Shown: positions 1 to 9,214 of the stretch, piece after piece
Numbering within the stretch: position 1 is the stretch's first letter
Layout: each line of letters starts with the position of its first letter
Source: Nanobdellota archaeon
GTDB lineage: Archaea > Nanobdellota > Nanobdellia > Woesearchaeales > GW2011-AR4
DNA length: 41,761 bases
NCBI GenBank assembly: GCA_022565235.1
Contig: JADFJW010000003.1
Coordinates: 1-41,761 of the forward strand
Reading direction: 5' to 3'
Notes under the pieces: generated by a model
Seen by the model: the letters and a program-made list of their open reading frames with translations, nothing else
Told to the model about the DNA's origin: nothing
Databases searched by the model: none
Position numbers and translations under genes: made by a program

Positions 1-2
1 AA

Positions 3-2762
3 CCAAGAATCATCGCTTCAATCTTTAATGTCACTTCTCCCAGAAAAGGTGATGTGATTAACTTTACTGCAAACGCTACTGATGATACTGCTTTAGATAC
101 TTGCATATTCTACATGAATGGCACGACTGGTGGCATATTCAAGGTTGAGAATGAAAGCTTCCCCACACAACCAACTTCTGGACAATGCTCTCAAAACTGG
201 ACTATTGATTTAATCAGGGGAAATGTAATTAACTTTACAACTGTAGTTAATGATACCTCAACAAATGTTGCTGGCGGTAATTTAAATCAATCAGAGCAGA
301 TAATAACGGTAGCCGATTTCATAGCAACTGTAAGCATAGGAATAAATAATTCTGCGCCAAAGATAAATGAGGTTATTAATGTAAGTTCCAATACAACAGA
401 TCTGGATAATCTTGCCTGGTGTTTAATTAAGCATAACGGGACTGCAGATGGCAGCTTTACAAACAATACTTTTGAACTTTCCGGAACAGATGGCTTTTGC
501 TCTGACCCTATAAGCATTACTTTAGTCAGGGGCAATGTGATTAACTTTACCATAGAAATAAATGACAGCCTAGGTGGGATTATCTATGAGAATTCCACTA
601 AGGTTACAGTTACAAATACACCGGCACCGCAAGCTAGTATCATATTTCCGCCAGATGACTTTAAGACTAATAAACTACCTTTGGACTTGAATGTAACGTT
701 TGCTGCTGATCCTGATAATGATGTTATCAATATAACTTATTATATTGATGGTAAGATAAATCAGACACAAATAGAATTAAACACAACATTTAATGCTTCT
801 GATGGAGTTTATATTTTGAATGTTAGCTTGCATGATAATGTTATACCTGTTGAATATAGTATTAATGTGACTATTAACTTTACTATCGATACTGTTGTTC
901 CGGTTGTTAATACAAGTTTGAATCAAACAACAAATATTGGGTTTGGTGATGTCATAAATTTAACAGCTAATGTTACTGATGGTGTTGATCTAAGCTTCTG
1001 CCAGATTATTATTAATCAATCCGGTCCAAACGACTTAGAATTCATTAATATATCACTTTCAGGAACAACTGGACAATGTTCTAAGTCATCTACTGTAACT
1101 TTAGTCGGTGGAAACGTAATTAATTATACCATTAGGGTTAATGACACTGCTGGCAACTTTAGGACTAATGATACTATAATTACTGTTGTAGATAAAATAG
1201 CTCCAGTTATAAACGGCACCTTGAATAAGTCCTTATCAAATATCTTGCAAAATGATGTAATTAATGTGAGCTTTAATGCAACCGATGAAATTGAATTAAG
1301 CGATGGGACTATAATTATTAATGAGACTGGATTTAATAGGTACTTTAACTTTAGTCTTGAAGGAAAAACAGCGGCAGGATTCAGCCAGAACTTTACCATT
1401 AACTGCACAGCAGGCTGCGTTATAAACGTTACAGGAAGGGTAAATGATACATCAGGGAACATAAAACAGAATGAAACAATATTTACAGTCACAGAAGAAG
1501 AAATACCACCTGGAACTACGACAACCACTACAACAACCGGGGGCGGAGGAGGCGGAGGCGCTCGAGGAGGCGGCATCGTACTTCCGAAAAAAGATTTCTC
1601 AGTAGATCTAAACACGATAAAATCCAGCATATTGCAGGGAGAAACAAAAACAACGACATTGAGAGTAAAAAATACTGGAGGTACAAAGCTTCAATTCTCC
1701 GTTGAGATACAAAACCTTGGTAAATTTATTGAGGTTAGCGATGATTCTTTCGAGCTTGGACCGGATGAGTCTAAAACTATTACTTTCTCCTTTACAGCAT
1801 CAGAAAATGAGCTGCCCGATGTTTATAGTGGAAAAATAGTAATTAAAGCTGATGGGATTGAGAAGAGCATAATAACAATAATAGAGGTAACGGAAAGAAA
1901 AGCATTATTTGATGTCAGTATAGCTGTGGATAAGAATTATAAAAAAGTTCTAAAGGACCAGGAAGTTAAGATAGATATCGATCTGACAAATCTTGGTACT
2001 CTTGCACCTGTAGACGTTGAATTATTTTATGCAATAAAAGATCTGGATGAAAATATTATTGTCTTTAAAACAGAAAGCCTGGCAGTAAATGATAGGCTGA
2101 CTGTAAGCAGAAGCTTACAAATTCCGAATGATCTTGAGGTAGGCAAGTATATAGTCTATGTCAGGGTTTTATACAATGACCAGATTGCAGCGAGCAGTGA
2201 TTTGTTTGAGGTTGTGGACATTCTTCCGGGGCTCGGTGGATTAGGTGCCATAAAGACAATAGGCACAATAGTTCTTGCACTAGTCTTACTGTTACTGGTT
2301 ATTAATGGACTCTACTATTCAGATATATTAAGAGAACAACAAAGAGAACAATTACAAAGAAAAGTACAGGAATTCCTAGCCAAGAGAAAAGAAAAAATCA
2401 TAACACGACCAAAAGAAAGAGTTCTAGAGACCAAGGAAGGGTTGCAAATTCTTTTAGAAAAACCAAAACAAAAGATTAGCAAGGTCATGGAGACAATTAA
2501 GGTAGTGCCGAGAAAGACACCTGAACAGAGGATAATAAGTGAAAAAGAACTTGAAATAAGGAAAATTTCGTCACAAATTGAGGAGTGGGAGAAGAAAGGC
2601 TATGACTCCACAATGCTGGAGCTTGAAATAAAAGCATTGGAAGATAAAGAACTAGGAAAACAAATTGAAAAATTAAAAGAGTGGAAGAGTAAAGGTTACA
2701 ACACTTTTATACTGGAAGAGAAGATCAAAAACAACTATAAAAAAGATTTAATGAGGAAATAA
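3..2762 (+). CDS. Large secreted/surface repeat protein (5'-truncated by window edge): Cys-pair, N-x-S/T-rich extracellular modules, Thr/Gly linker, COG1361-like beta domain, one TM helix, cytoplasmic charged coiled coil
   Basis: Frame is open from nt 3 (PRIIASIFNVTSPRKGDVINFT...). Repeated modules (DVINFTANATDD..C..GQCS; NEVINVSSNTTD..C..GFCS; DVINLTANVTDG..C..GQCS), TTTTTTTGGGGGGGARGGG linker, hydrophobic TIGTIVLALVLLLLVINGLYY, then K/E-rich C-terminus. Confidence 0.75.
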   Translation, partial: PRIIASIFNVTSPRKGDVINFTANATDDTALDTCIFYMNGTTGGIFKVENESFPTQPTSGQCSQNWTIDLIRGNVINFTTVVNDTSTNVAGGNLNQSEQIITVADFIATVSIGINNSAPKINEVINVSSNTTDLDNLAWCLIKHNGTADGSFTNNTFELSGTDGFCSDPISITLVRGNVINFTIEINDSLGGIIYENSTKVTVTNTPAPQASIIFPPDDFKTNKLPLDLNVTFAADPDNDVINITYYIDGKINQTQIELNTTFNASDGVYILNVSLHDNVIPVEYSINVTINFTIDTVVPVVNTSLNQTTNIGFGDVINLTANVTDGVDLSFCQIIINQSGPNDLEFINISLSGTTGQCSKSSTVTLVGGNVINYTIRVNDTAGNFRTNDTIITVVDKIAPVINGTLNKSLSNILQNDVINVSFNATDEIELSDGTIIINETGFNRYFNFSLEGKTAAGFSQNFTINCTAGCVINVTGRVNDTSGNIKQNETIFTVTEEEIPPGTTTTTTTTGGGGGGGARGGGIVLPKKDFSVDLNTIKSSILQGETKTTTLRVKNTGGTKLQFSVEIQNLGKFIEVSDDSFELGPDESKTITFSFTASENELPDVYSGKIVIKADGIEKSIITIIEVTERKALFDVSIAVDKNYKKVLKDQEVKIDIDLTNLGTLAPVDVELFYAIKDLDENIIVFKTESLAVNDRLTVSRSLQIPNDLEVGKYIVYVRVLYNDQIAASSDLFEVVDILPGLGGLGAIKTIGTIVLALVLLLLVINGLYYSDILREQQREQLQRKVQEFLAKRKEKIITRPKERVLETKEGLQILLEKPKQKISKVMETIKVVPRKTPEQRIISEKELEIRKISSQIEEWEKKGYDSTMLELEIKALEDKELGKQIEKLKEWKSKGYNTFILEEKIKNNYKKDLMRK

Positions 2763-2763
2763 A

Positions 2764-3507
2764 TTGGACATTAACGAACTCAAGAAAGATGTTGAAGCCT
2801 TTGGCAAGGGAGTAGAAAGACTTGAGCAGCTTAAAGCGCAGTTTGATAAGATTAATACTTCCGGCCATAAAGATGAAGCTAAGGAAATAGAGAGCATGCT
2901 GAAGAACGTTTCAGCTATACCTGAGCTTGAAGTTAAGATTGTTAAATTGAAAAATGCTGTTCAAAGGAAAAATAGTAAATATACTAAAAAAACTGAATTT
3001 AAGGTAAAACTGCAGCAAAGAGAAGAAAATATTCTAAAAGAAAAATATGAATCTGAACTAAAAGCTAAAATGGTGGAACTGGAGAGGAAAAATTCTCTAT
3101 ATTTAGCAGAAAAAGAAAAAGGAATAACGGATAAAGTAAAGGAGAATAATCTTAAATATCTAAAAGATAAAGAAACCCTTATCAGAAATGAAGCCTTGAC
3201 CAATTTGGAGAAAGAAAAAGAACTTTTGAAAGACAAAAACGAATTGGAAATTCAAGGTAAAATTAGAGACATGGAAATTAAAAATGCAGATTATTTAAGA
3301 AATAAGGAGAATGAGTTAAGGGCTGAGAACGAAACATCCGGAAATGATTTCTATGAAAAATTACAGGATAAGGAGAAACAGTTAAAAAAAGTTCCGGAAA
3401 TCGAATTCACTAAATCGAAAGTGCCGCAAATTGAACAAACAAAAGATCCTCAGGAAAATAAGCATGAACAGGATGATTCAGTAAAGCATGAACCAGATAA
3501 CAAATAA
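2764..3507 (+). CDS. Highly charged coiled-coil protein, likely co-transcribed with the upstream surface protein
   Basis: Starts (TTG) 1 nt after the previous stop; K/E/L-rich heptad-like sequence throughout. Confidence 0.6.
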   Translation: MDINELKKDVEAFGKGVERLEQLKAQFDKINTSGHKDEAKEIESMLKNVSAIPELEVKIVKLKNAVQRKNSKYTKKTEFKVKLQQREENILKEKYESELKAKMVELERKNSLYLAEKEKGITDKVKENNLKYLKDKETLIRNEALTNLEKEKELLKDKNELEIQGKIRDMEIKNADYLRNKENELRAENETSGNDFYEKLQDKEKQLKKVPEIEFTKSKVPQIEQTKDPQENKHEQDDSVKHEPDNK

Positions 3508-4293
3508 TTATTCAATTTTAAAATTTCCAGCAGGCAAAGCCCTTATTATCTCGTCCAAACTTAAACCCTTGCCTAATTTATAATTTATTTTCTTTGCAAC
3601 GCTGCTTACCTTTTCATTTCCTTGTTTTAAGGTAATATATTTTTCACAATTTTTCTTGATTGCCTCTAAAGGACCTGACATTATCGCTCTGTCTTTTGTA
3701 ATTCCTACAGCTAAATTAATTTTGTTTTCTGTATAATCAGTCTTGCCGTAAATCATAAATGCTCCTTTCCCCATATATTCTCCGGCTTTTGTTTTTTTGC
3801 TTACTTGGTCTGGCTTGACATAGAAGACATCTGATGTCTGCAAGCCCAATTTCCATGTTCTTGAAAATGTGCAGACAGCATCAGCAGCTTCTTTGATAGT
3901 AGAAGTAGGAATTTCCTTGTCCTCTGCCTTGATAACAAAGAAAGGGCTCCCTGACATATCTGTATGCAGGACTAAATCATTTTTATCAGTATGTTTTTTG
4001 ATTACAATTTCATTGGAGGTAGCATCTCTTCCGCCGATGACAAGAAATCCATCAGAAGAAATAAACCAGCGAAACTTCTCATACCATTCTTTATCCCTCT
4101 CAACTATTCTATTTTCTTTTTCTTCTGCTGCTAATTTCTCATTTTTTTCCTCAAGATTTTTCAGTTTCTTGATGCCCCGCTTCAAAGCTTCCTCTGCACC
4201 CTTGATCTTCTTTTTCATCTTTTTGGCCTTTTCATAGTAATCAGATGCATTTTCCTCTATAGATTTCTTCAAATCCAGGACTAATCTTGTCAT
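3508..4293 (-). CDS. NFACT-R (DUF814) RNA-binding domain protein, Rqc2/RqcH/NEMF-related, without the NFACT-N domain
   Basis: KEWYEKFRWFISSDGFLVIGGRDATSNEIVIKKH...DLVLHTDMSGSPFFVIK...SRTWK...QVSKKTKAGEYMGKGAFMIYGK is characteristic NFACT-R; only a short coiled coil precedes it. Confidence 0.8.
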   Translation of the reverse strand: MTRLVLDLKKSIEENASDYYEKAKKMKKKIKGAEEALKRGIKKLKNLEEKNEKLAAEEKENRIVERDKEWYEKFRWFISSDGFLVIGGRDATSNEIVIKKHTDKNDLVLHTDMSGSPFFVIKAEDKEIPTSTIKEAADAVCTFSRTWKLGLQTSDVFYVKPDQVSKKTKAGEYMGKGAFMIYGKTDYTENKINLAVGITKDRAIMSGPLEAIKKNCEKYITLKQGNEKVSSVAKKINYKLGKGLSLDEIIRALPAGNFKIE

Positions 4294-4379
4294 GAAATAA
4301 ATAGTTATGAAAAGTTTTTATAAGCTTTTCTTAATTATTAATACAAATATTTATAAAACCTAAATCCAAGAAAAGCAAT

Positions 4380-5114
4380 ATGCCAGAACAACCGCAACAA
4401 CAAGCGCCTCAACAGCAGATGAGTGAAGAGCAAGTTAAGGTCCTGCAGGAAAAGCTCAAGAATATGTCTCCTGAGGAATTAAAAGAATTTCAGAAAAAAC
4501 AATGCATTTTTTGCCAGATCATAGCCGGGAAAGTGCAGTCAAAAAAGGTCTATGATGATGAAGAGGTAATTGCGATCCTTGATGTCAATCCTGCTAATCC
4601 GGGGCATCTTCTGATCATGCCCAAGGAACATTACTCAATAATGCCTCAAATCCCTGAAGATGAAGTAGGGCATATTTTCATGGTCGCTAAGGCTCTTTCT
4701 AATGTTTCATTGAGGGCATTGGAAGTGCAAGGCTCTAACATCATTGTAGCAAACGGTGTCGCTGCCGGGCAGCGCGCCCAGCATTTCATGGTGCATTTAA
4801 TACCAAGAAAAGATAATGACAATATAAATTTCCAGATTCCGCAAAAAAATATTCCAGAGCAGGAATTGAAGAAAATAAGGGATTTATTGTCAAAAAATTT
4901 GGGTACAAAGGCAAAAGAGCAGGGAATGCCGCCTGTGCCGGTAATTCCCACAGGAAAAAGGGTTGTAGAGGCTGAGTTCAAAGAAAAGAAGCCCGGTAAA
5001 AAAAGGGAAGTGGAAAAAGAGACTAAAAATAAAGAAACAAAAAAAGAAGTAAAAAAATCAAGTGAAAGTGGAATCAATCTTGATGATATAGCAAAAGTCC
5101 TGGGTGCGAGATAA
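4380..5114 (+). CDS. HIT-fold protein with Q-rich N-terminal and Lys-rich C-terminal extensions; HxHxH motif degenerate (HFMVH)
   Basis: CIFCQIIAGKVQSKKVYDDEEVIAILDVNPANPGHLLIMPKEHY...QHFMVHLIPRKDND matches the HIT family. Confidence 0.85.
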   Translation: MPEQPQQQAPQQQMSEEQVKVLQEKLKNMSPEELKEFQKKQCIFCQIIAGKVQSKKVYDDEEVIAILDVNPANPGHLLIMPKEHYSIMPQIPEDEVGHIFMVAKALSNVSLRALEVQGSNIIVANGVAAGQRAQHFMVHLIPRKDNDNINFQIPQKNIPEQELKKIRDLLSKNLGTKAKEQGMPPVPVIPTGKRVVEAEFKEKKPGKKREVEKETKNKETKKEVKKSSESGINLDDIAKVLGAR

Positions 5115-5115
5115 A

Positions 5116-5679
5116 ATGGCTGATAAAACTAGAGAAAGCTGCTTGATATGCCAGATCGTCGCAAACAAAGTTCCATCACATAAGGTTTATGAGGATGATT
5201 TAACACTGGCTGTTTTGGATGTAAACGGAGCTAATCCTGGGCATTGTTTTGTTATTCCAAAAAACCATTATCCTATTATTGAGCAAGTGCCTGACCAGGA
5301 ACTCGCGAATCTTTTTGGTGTGGCAAATAAGATTTCCAGCTCAATATTCGAGAATTTAAAAGCCCAGGGAACAAACATATTTGTTGCAAATGGAATCCCG
5401 GCCGGCCAGACCGTAGCTCATTTTGTGATTAATGTCATACCAAGAAAGGAAAATGATGGCATTAACTTACAATGGAAGCCTAAACAATTAACTCAGGAAG
5501 AGATGTCAACTGTTGAGCTTAAGCTTAAAGAGCAAATAGAGAATATTGGTGTGGGAAAGATCGAACCCATAGAGGGGTCAAAAACTTTATCGGGGCCAGT
5601 ACAAGCAGGCACACAACCTATATCGGAGGATGATGAAGATGAAGATTATATCTCCAGGCAGATGAATAGGATACCTTAA
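5116..5679 (+). CDS. Second tandem HIT-fold protein; motif degenerate (HFVIN)
   Basis: CLICQIVANKVPSHKVYEDDLTLAVLDVNGANPGHCFVIPKNHYP...AHFVINVIPRKEND. ATG at 5116 preferred over the track's upstream GTG at 5104. Confidence 0.85.
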   Translation: MADKTRESCLICQIVANKVPSHKVYEDDLTLAVLDVNGANPGHCFVIPKNHYPIIEQVPDQELANLFGVANKISSSIFENLKAQGTNIFVANGIPAGQTVAHFVINVIPRKENDGINLQWKPKQLTQEEMSTVELKLKEQIENIGVGKIEPIEGSKTLSGPVQAGTQPISEDDEDEDYISRQMNRIP

Positions 5680-5702
5680 ACAATGAAAAATGAATTTTTC
5701 AA

Positions 5703-5731
5703 GTATAAAAATATGAGAAATATTTTTATAC
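5703..5731. terminator. Bidirectional terminator-like perfect hairpin between convergent genes
   Basis: GTATAAAAATAT-gagaa-ATATTTTTATAC, 12-bp perfect arms, 5-nt loop, overlapping the 3' end of the minus-strand prepilin peptidase gene. Confidence 0.5.
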
Positions 5732-6631
5732 AATCAAAAACACCAAATTACCATAAATCAAAGTAATAACATAGGCAGCAAAAAAACTAGGGACAAAAGG
5801 AATCCCTTCTTTGATTAATATCCTCTTTACCTTGCCTCTTTTATAGAACTCTATCAATTTCTTAATTTTCTTTTTCTCTATTCCCAGGTCTTTTGGTCCG
5901 GTTATGTATTTTCCATCCACTTTAACATCTTTGGCGATCCAGTCTCCCTCAGTAAGCTGCTGCGGCTTAACATACTTCAGCATGCATATATTTTCAACAG
6001 CTTTAATGGAAATCCAAAGGTAAAATGTCAATACTGAAACAATCGCAACATAAAACATCATCAGCTTAACTAAATTATCCTGGATAAATAGACCGACTAA
6101 AATTAAAATTATGAATAAGATAAATACTGCCCTTTTTGATAATATAACTTTCTTATTTTTTATGGATTTCTTAAATTCCTCAACAAATTTCTTTCTATTC
6201 CTAAAAATAGAAAAAACAGCCCATAAAATCCCATACAAGGCCCCTAAAAGCAAAGCATTGATTAAAAACCCAAAAAGGAAAAATTGTCCGGAAAAGAAGT
6301 CTATTCCAATTATAGCTCCCAAGCCCATCAATATCTTGCTGTCGCCGCCACCCCATTGGCCTGTATAAAACATCATCCATGCTATTACAAAGAATATTGC
6401 AAATCCTACAATACTAGCCAGAATAAAATTAATATTCCAGAAAATAATGGAGAAAATCAGATTTATCCCGAAACCGGTTCCTATCAACCCAAAATTAACC
6501 CAGTCAGGAACTTCTCTTGTCTTAATATCTGTGTAAGAGCCTATTAACAAAACAAGGAATCCAAGAGTATAGGGAATAAGGACCGTTAAAGGCGTATTTT
6601 GGATGCTATTAATGATTGTCTCAATGGGCAT
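5726..6631 (-). CDS. Type IV prepilin peptidase (A24 family, archaeal PibD/EppA-like)
   Basis: SYTDIKTREVPDWVN and GGGDSKILMGLGAIIG (GxGD aspartic peptidase motifs) with multiple TM helices. Confidence 0.85.
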   Translation of the reverse strand: MPIETIINSIQNTPLTVLIPYTLGFLVLLIGSYTDIKTREVPDWVNFGLIGTGFGINLIFSIIFWNINFILASIVGFAIFFVIAWMMFYTGQWGGGDSKILMGLGAIIGIDFFSGQFFLFGFLINALLLGALYGILWAVFSIFRNRKKFVEEFKKSIKNKKVILSKRAVFILFIILILVGLFIQDNLVKLMMFYVAIVSVLTFYLWISIKAVENICMLKYVKPQQLTEGDWIAKDVKVDGKYITGPKDLGIEKKKIKKLIEFYKRGKVKRILIKEGIPFVPSFFAAYVITLIYGNLVFLIV

Positions 6632-6789
6632 TTTGCGTTTAAAAACAACAATGTTTATAAATATTATCGCATTATAACTTGCTATGGATAATGTTCGTAA
6701 GTCCGGCGCGTAAAGAGTTCTTACATTTTTATTAGTTTATAGTTTATTTTTTATTGTTTTGTCGATATAATGTTTTTAGGGTGTTAAAA

Positions 6790-7821
6790 ATGTCAATATA
6801 CCAGAAAAATCCAAAGTGGAAAGGGCATTTGAAGAATTATATGTCCATGGACAGGTTTCCAAAGATAGAAGGCTATAATTTCGATGATAAGTTTGATTTT
6901 AAAAGATTCATTGAGAGCTATCAAAATATCGGCTTCCAGGGCTCTAATTTAGGCATGGCATTCAATATATTTGCAAAAATGCTGGAAGAAAAGAAAAATA
7001 AGAAACTAAGCATATGGATGTCTTTTACCGGCAATATGATAAGCTCTGGAAACAGGGAAATCATAGCTTATCTGGTAAAAAACAAGCTTATTGATGGCAT
7101 TACAACAACCGCAGCTTCTTTAGAGGAAGATGTCATTAAATGCATTAAGCCATTCCACTTAGGCAGTTTTGACATAAAAGGAGAATTTTTGTTAGACGAA
7201 TCCATAGGGAGAATAGGAAATATTTTAGCGCCAATGGACCGTTACTTGTACTTTGAAAGGTTCTTTAATGATTTTTTCAAGAAATTAATGAAAGAATTTA
7301 AGGGAATTCCAGGAACTTATGAAGTTGCAAGAGAGATGGGAAAGCACATTAAAAATAATCCATTAACAAAAAAAAATTATAATAAATCATTCTTATACTG
7401 GGCATGGAAAAATAAAGTTCCTGTTTTCTGTCCGGGCATAACAGATGGCGCCATGGGAGACTTAACGACTTTCTTTAAAAGAAAGCATCCGGAGTTTGCA
7501 ATAGATGTGACTAAAGACAATTTTACATTAACAAACTTATTGCAAAATACCAATAAAGCAGGATGCATAGTTTTAGGTGGTGGAATTGCAAAACACTTTT
7601 TATTGAATTCAGCAATCTTTAGGGAGGGCTTTGAATACTCTATTTATATAACTACGGCTAATGAGTATGACGGTTCAGATTCTGGTGGAAACCAGGAAGA
7701 AGCGATAAGCTGGGCAAAGATAAAGCCAAATGCTTCCAGAGTAAAAATAGTTGCAGATGCTACGTTGATATTTCCGTTGTTGGTTGCTGGGACTTTAGGT
7801 AAAATCAGAACTTTTTCTTAA
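6790..7821 (+). CDS. dys: Deoxyhypusine synthase
   Basis: CPGITDGAMGDL, GGGIAKHFLLNSAIF, TTANEYDGSDSGGNQEEAISWAKI (catalytic Lys context), ADATLIFPLLVAGT. ATG at 6790 gives a better N-terminus than the track start. Confidence 0.9.
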   Translation: MSIYQKNPKWKGHLKNYMSMDRFPKIEGYNFDDKFDFKRFIESYQNIGFQGSNLGMAFNIFAKMLEEKKNKKLSIWMSFTGNMISSGNREIIAYLVKNKLIDGITTTAASLEEDVIKCIKPFHLGSFDIKGEFLLDESIGRIGNILAPMDRYLYFERFFNDFFKKLMKEFKGIPGTYEVAREMGKHIKNNPLTKKNYNKSFLYWAWKNKVPVFCPGITDGAMGDLTTFFKRKHPEFAIDVTKDNFTLTNLLQNTNKAGCIVLGGGIAKHFLLNSAIFREGFEYSIYITTANEYDGSDSGGNQEEAISWAKIKPNASRVKIVADATLIFPLLVAGTLGKIRTFS

Positions 7822-9199
7822 TAGGTTTTTTCTTTTTGTCAATCAGCCCATTGTTTTTGATCACATCTTTGTAGAAGTATGCGCTGTCTTTCCATGTTCT
7901 CTCAAGAGTCTCAAAATTAACGTGTATTAATCCGAATCTTTTAGAGTATCCCCACTCCCACTCAAAATTGTCCATTTGAGACCATACTAAATAACCTTTC
8001 AAATTTACTCCGTCTCGAATGGCTTCCCATGCTTCTTTAAAATGTTCTTTTAAATAATTAATTCTCTTGATGTCATGTACTTTCTTATCTTTGGTCAGAA
8101 AATCTTCAAATGCGGCTCCGTTTTCAGTAATGTATACTGGTATATCCCTATAATATCTTTTCAGCATTAACAACATATTGTGTATTCCATGAGGATATTT
8201 TTCCCAACCCATATCCGTATATTCGGATCCTTTAACTTTTACTTGTTCAATGCATAATTCATTTCTACACATCTTTTCTGCACGGTCATCCGACTTATAG
8301 ACAGTCCTAAAATAGTAATTGATACCCAAAAAATCGATTGGACTTCTAATAATATCCATATCCCCACTTTTAATCACTGGTGTCTTTCCTCTTTCTTTGA
8401 AAAAGTTAAACAACATTCGTGGATAAGATCCTCTAAATAATGGGTCTAGGAACCAAGAATTCTTAAGTTCATGCTGCTTTTGTGCAGCAAGTTGATCTTC
8501 GTTGGAATTGCTATTTGCAAATACTTCATGATTGCTCAATGCAATTCCTATTTTTCCTTTAAATCCAAGTTTTCTATATATTTGAATTGCTTTTCCATGT
8601 GAGAGAAGAAGATTATGTGCTACTTGAAGGGCTATTTTCATATCCTTGATACCTGGAGCTTTTTTTCCAAAAGCATATCCTTCATAAGCAACAACAGCAG
8701 GTTCGTTAATAGTAATCCACAAAGAAATTTTATTGCCTAATTCTTTAAAAATGAAAGTTGCATACGATACAAATGCATCCACGGTTTTTCCATTTAACCA
8801 GCCGCCTTTTTCCTGCAACTTTTGTGGCAAGTCCCAATGGTAAAGAGTAACAACAGGCTGAATATTGGCAGCCAGCAATTCATTTACCAAACTTCTGTAA
8901 AACTTTAAGCCTTTATTGTTTGGTTTTCCAACTCCATTTGGAAAAATCCTGGGCCACGAGATAGAAAATCTGTAGCTCTTAACACCCAGTTTCCTCATTA
9001 TTTTGATGTCTTCTTTATACCTATGATAATGATCGCACGCTACGTCTCCAGTTTCGTGATTTTGAATTTTTCCAGATTTATGAGTAAAATTATCCCAAAT
9101 AGACTCTCCTTTGCCATCCTCATTCCACGCACCCTCTACTTGGTATGCGGATGTCGCCGTTCCCCATACAAATCCCTTTGGAAATATATAATTTGCCAT
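7805..9199 (-). CDS. GH1 family beta-glucosidase/beta-glycosidase
   Basis: FPKGFVWGTATSAYQVEGAWNEDGKGESIWDNF; acid/base TINEP; nucleophile VYITENGAAFED. Confidence 0.93.
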   Translation of the reverse strand: MANYIFPKGFVWGTATSAYQVEGAWNEDGKGESIWDNFTHKSGKIQNHETGDVACDHYHRYKEDIKIMRKLGVKSYRFSISWPRIFPNGVGKPNNKGLKFYRSLVNELLAANIQPVVTLYHWDLPQKLQEKGGWLNGKTVDAFVSYATFIFKELGNKISLWITINEPAVVAYEGYAFGKKAPGIKDMKIALQVAHNLLLSHGKAIQIYRKLGFKGKIGIALSNHEVFANSNSNEDQLAAQKQHELKNSWFLDPLFRGSYPRMLFNFFKERGKTPVIKSGDMDIIRSPIDFLGINYYFRTVYKSDDRAEKMCRNELCIEQVKVKGSEYTDMGWEKYPHGIHNMLLMLKRYYRDIPVYITENGAAFEDFLTKDKKVHDIKRINYLKEHFKEAWEAIRDGVNLKGYLVWSQMDNFEWEWGYSKRFGLIHVNFETLERTWKDSAYFYKDVIKNNGLIDKKKKPIKKKF

Positions 9200-9214
9200 A
9201 ATATGATCTAGTAA

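Noticed and set aside
1124-1630. 168-aa minus-strand ORF with poly-Pro/poly-Val
   Set aside because: Antisense shadow of the Gly/Thr linker in the surface protein gene.
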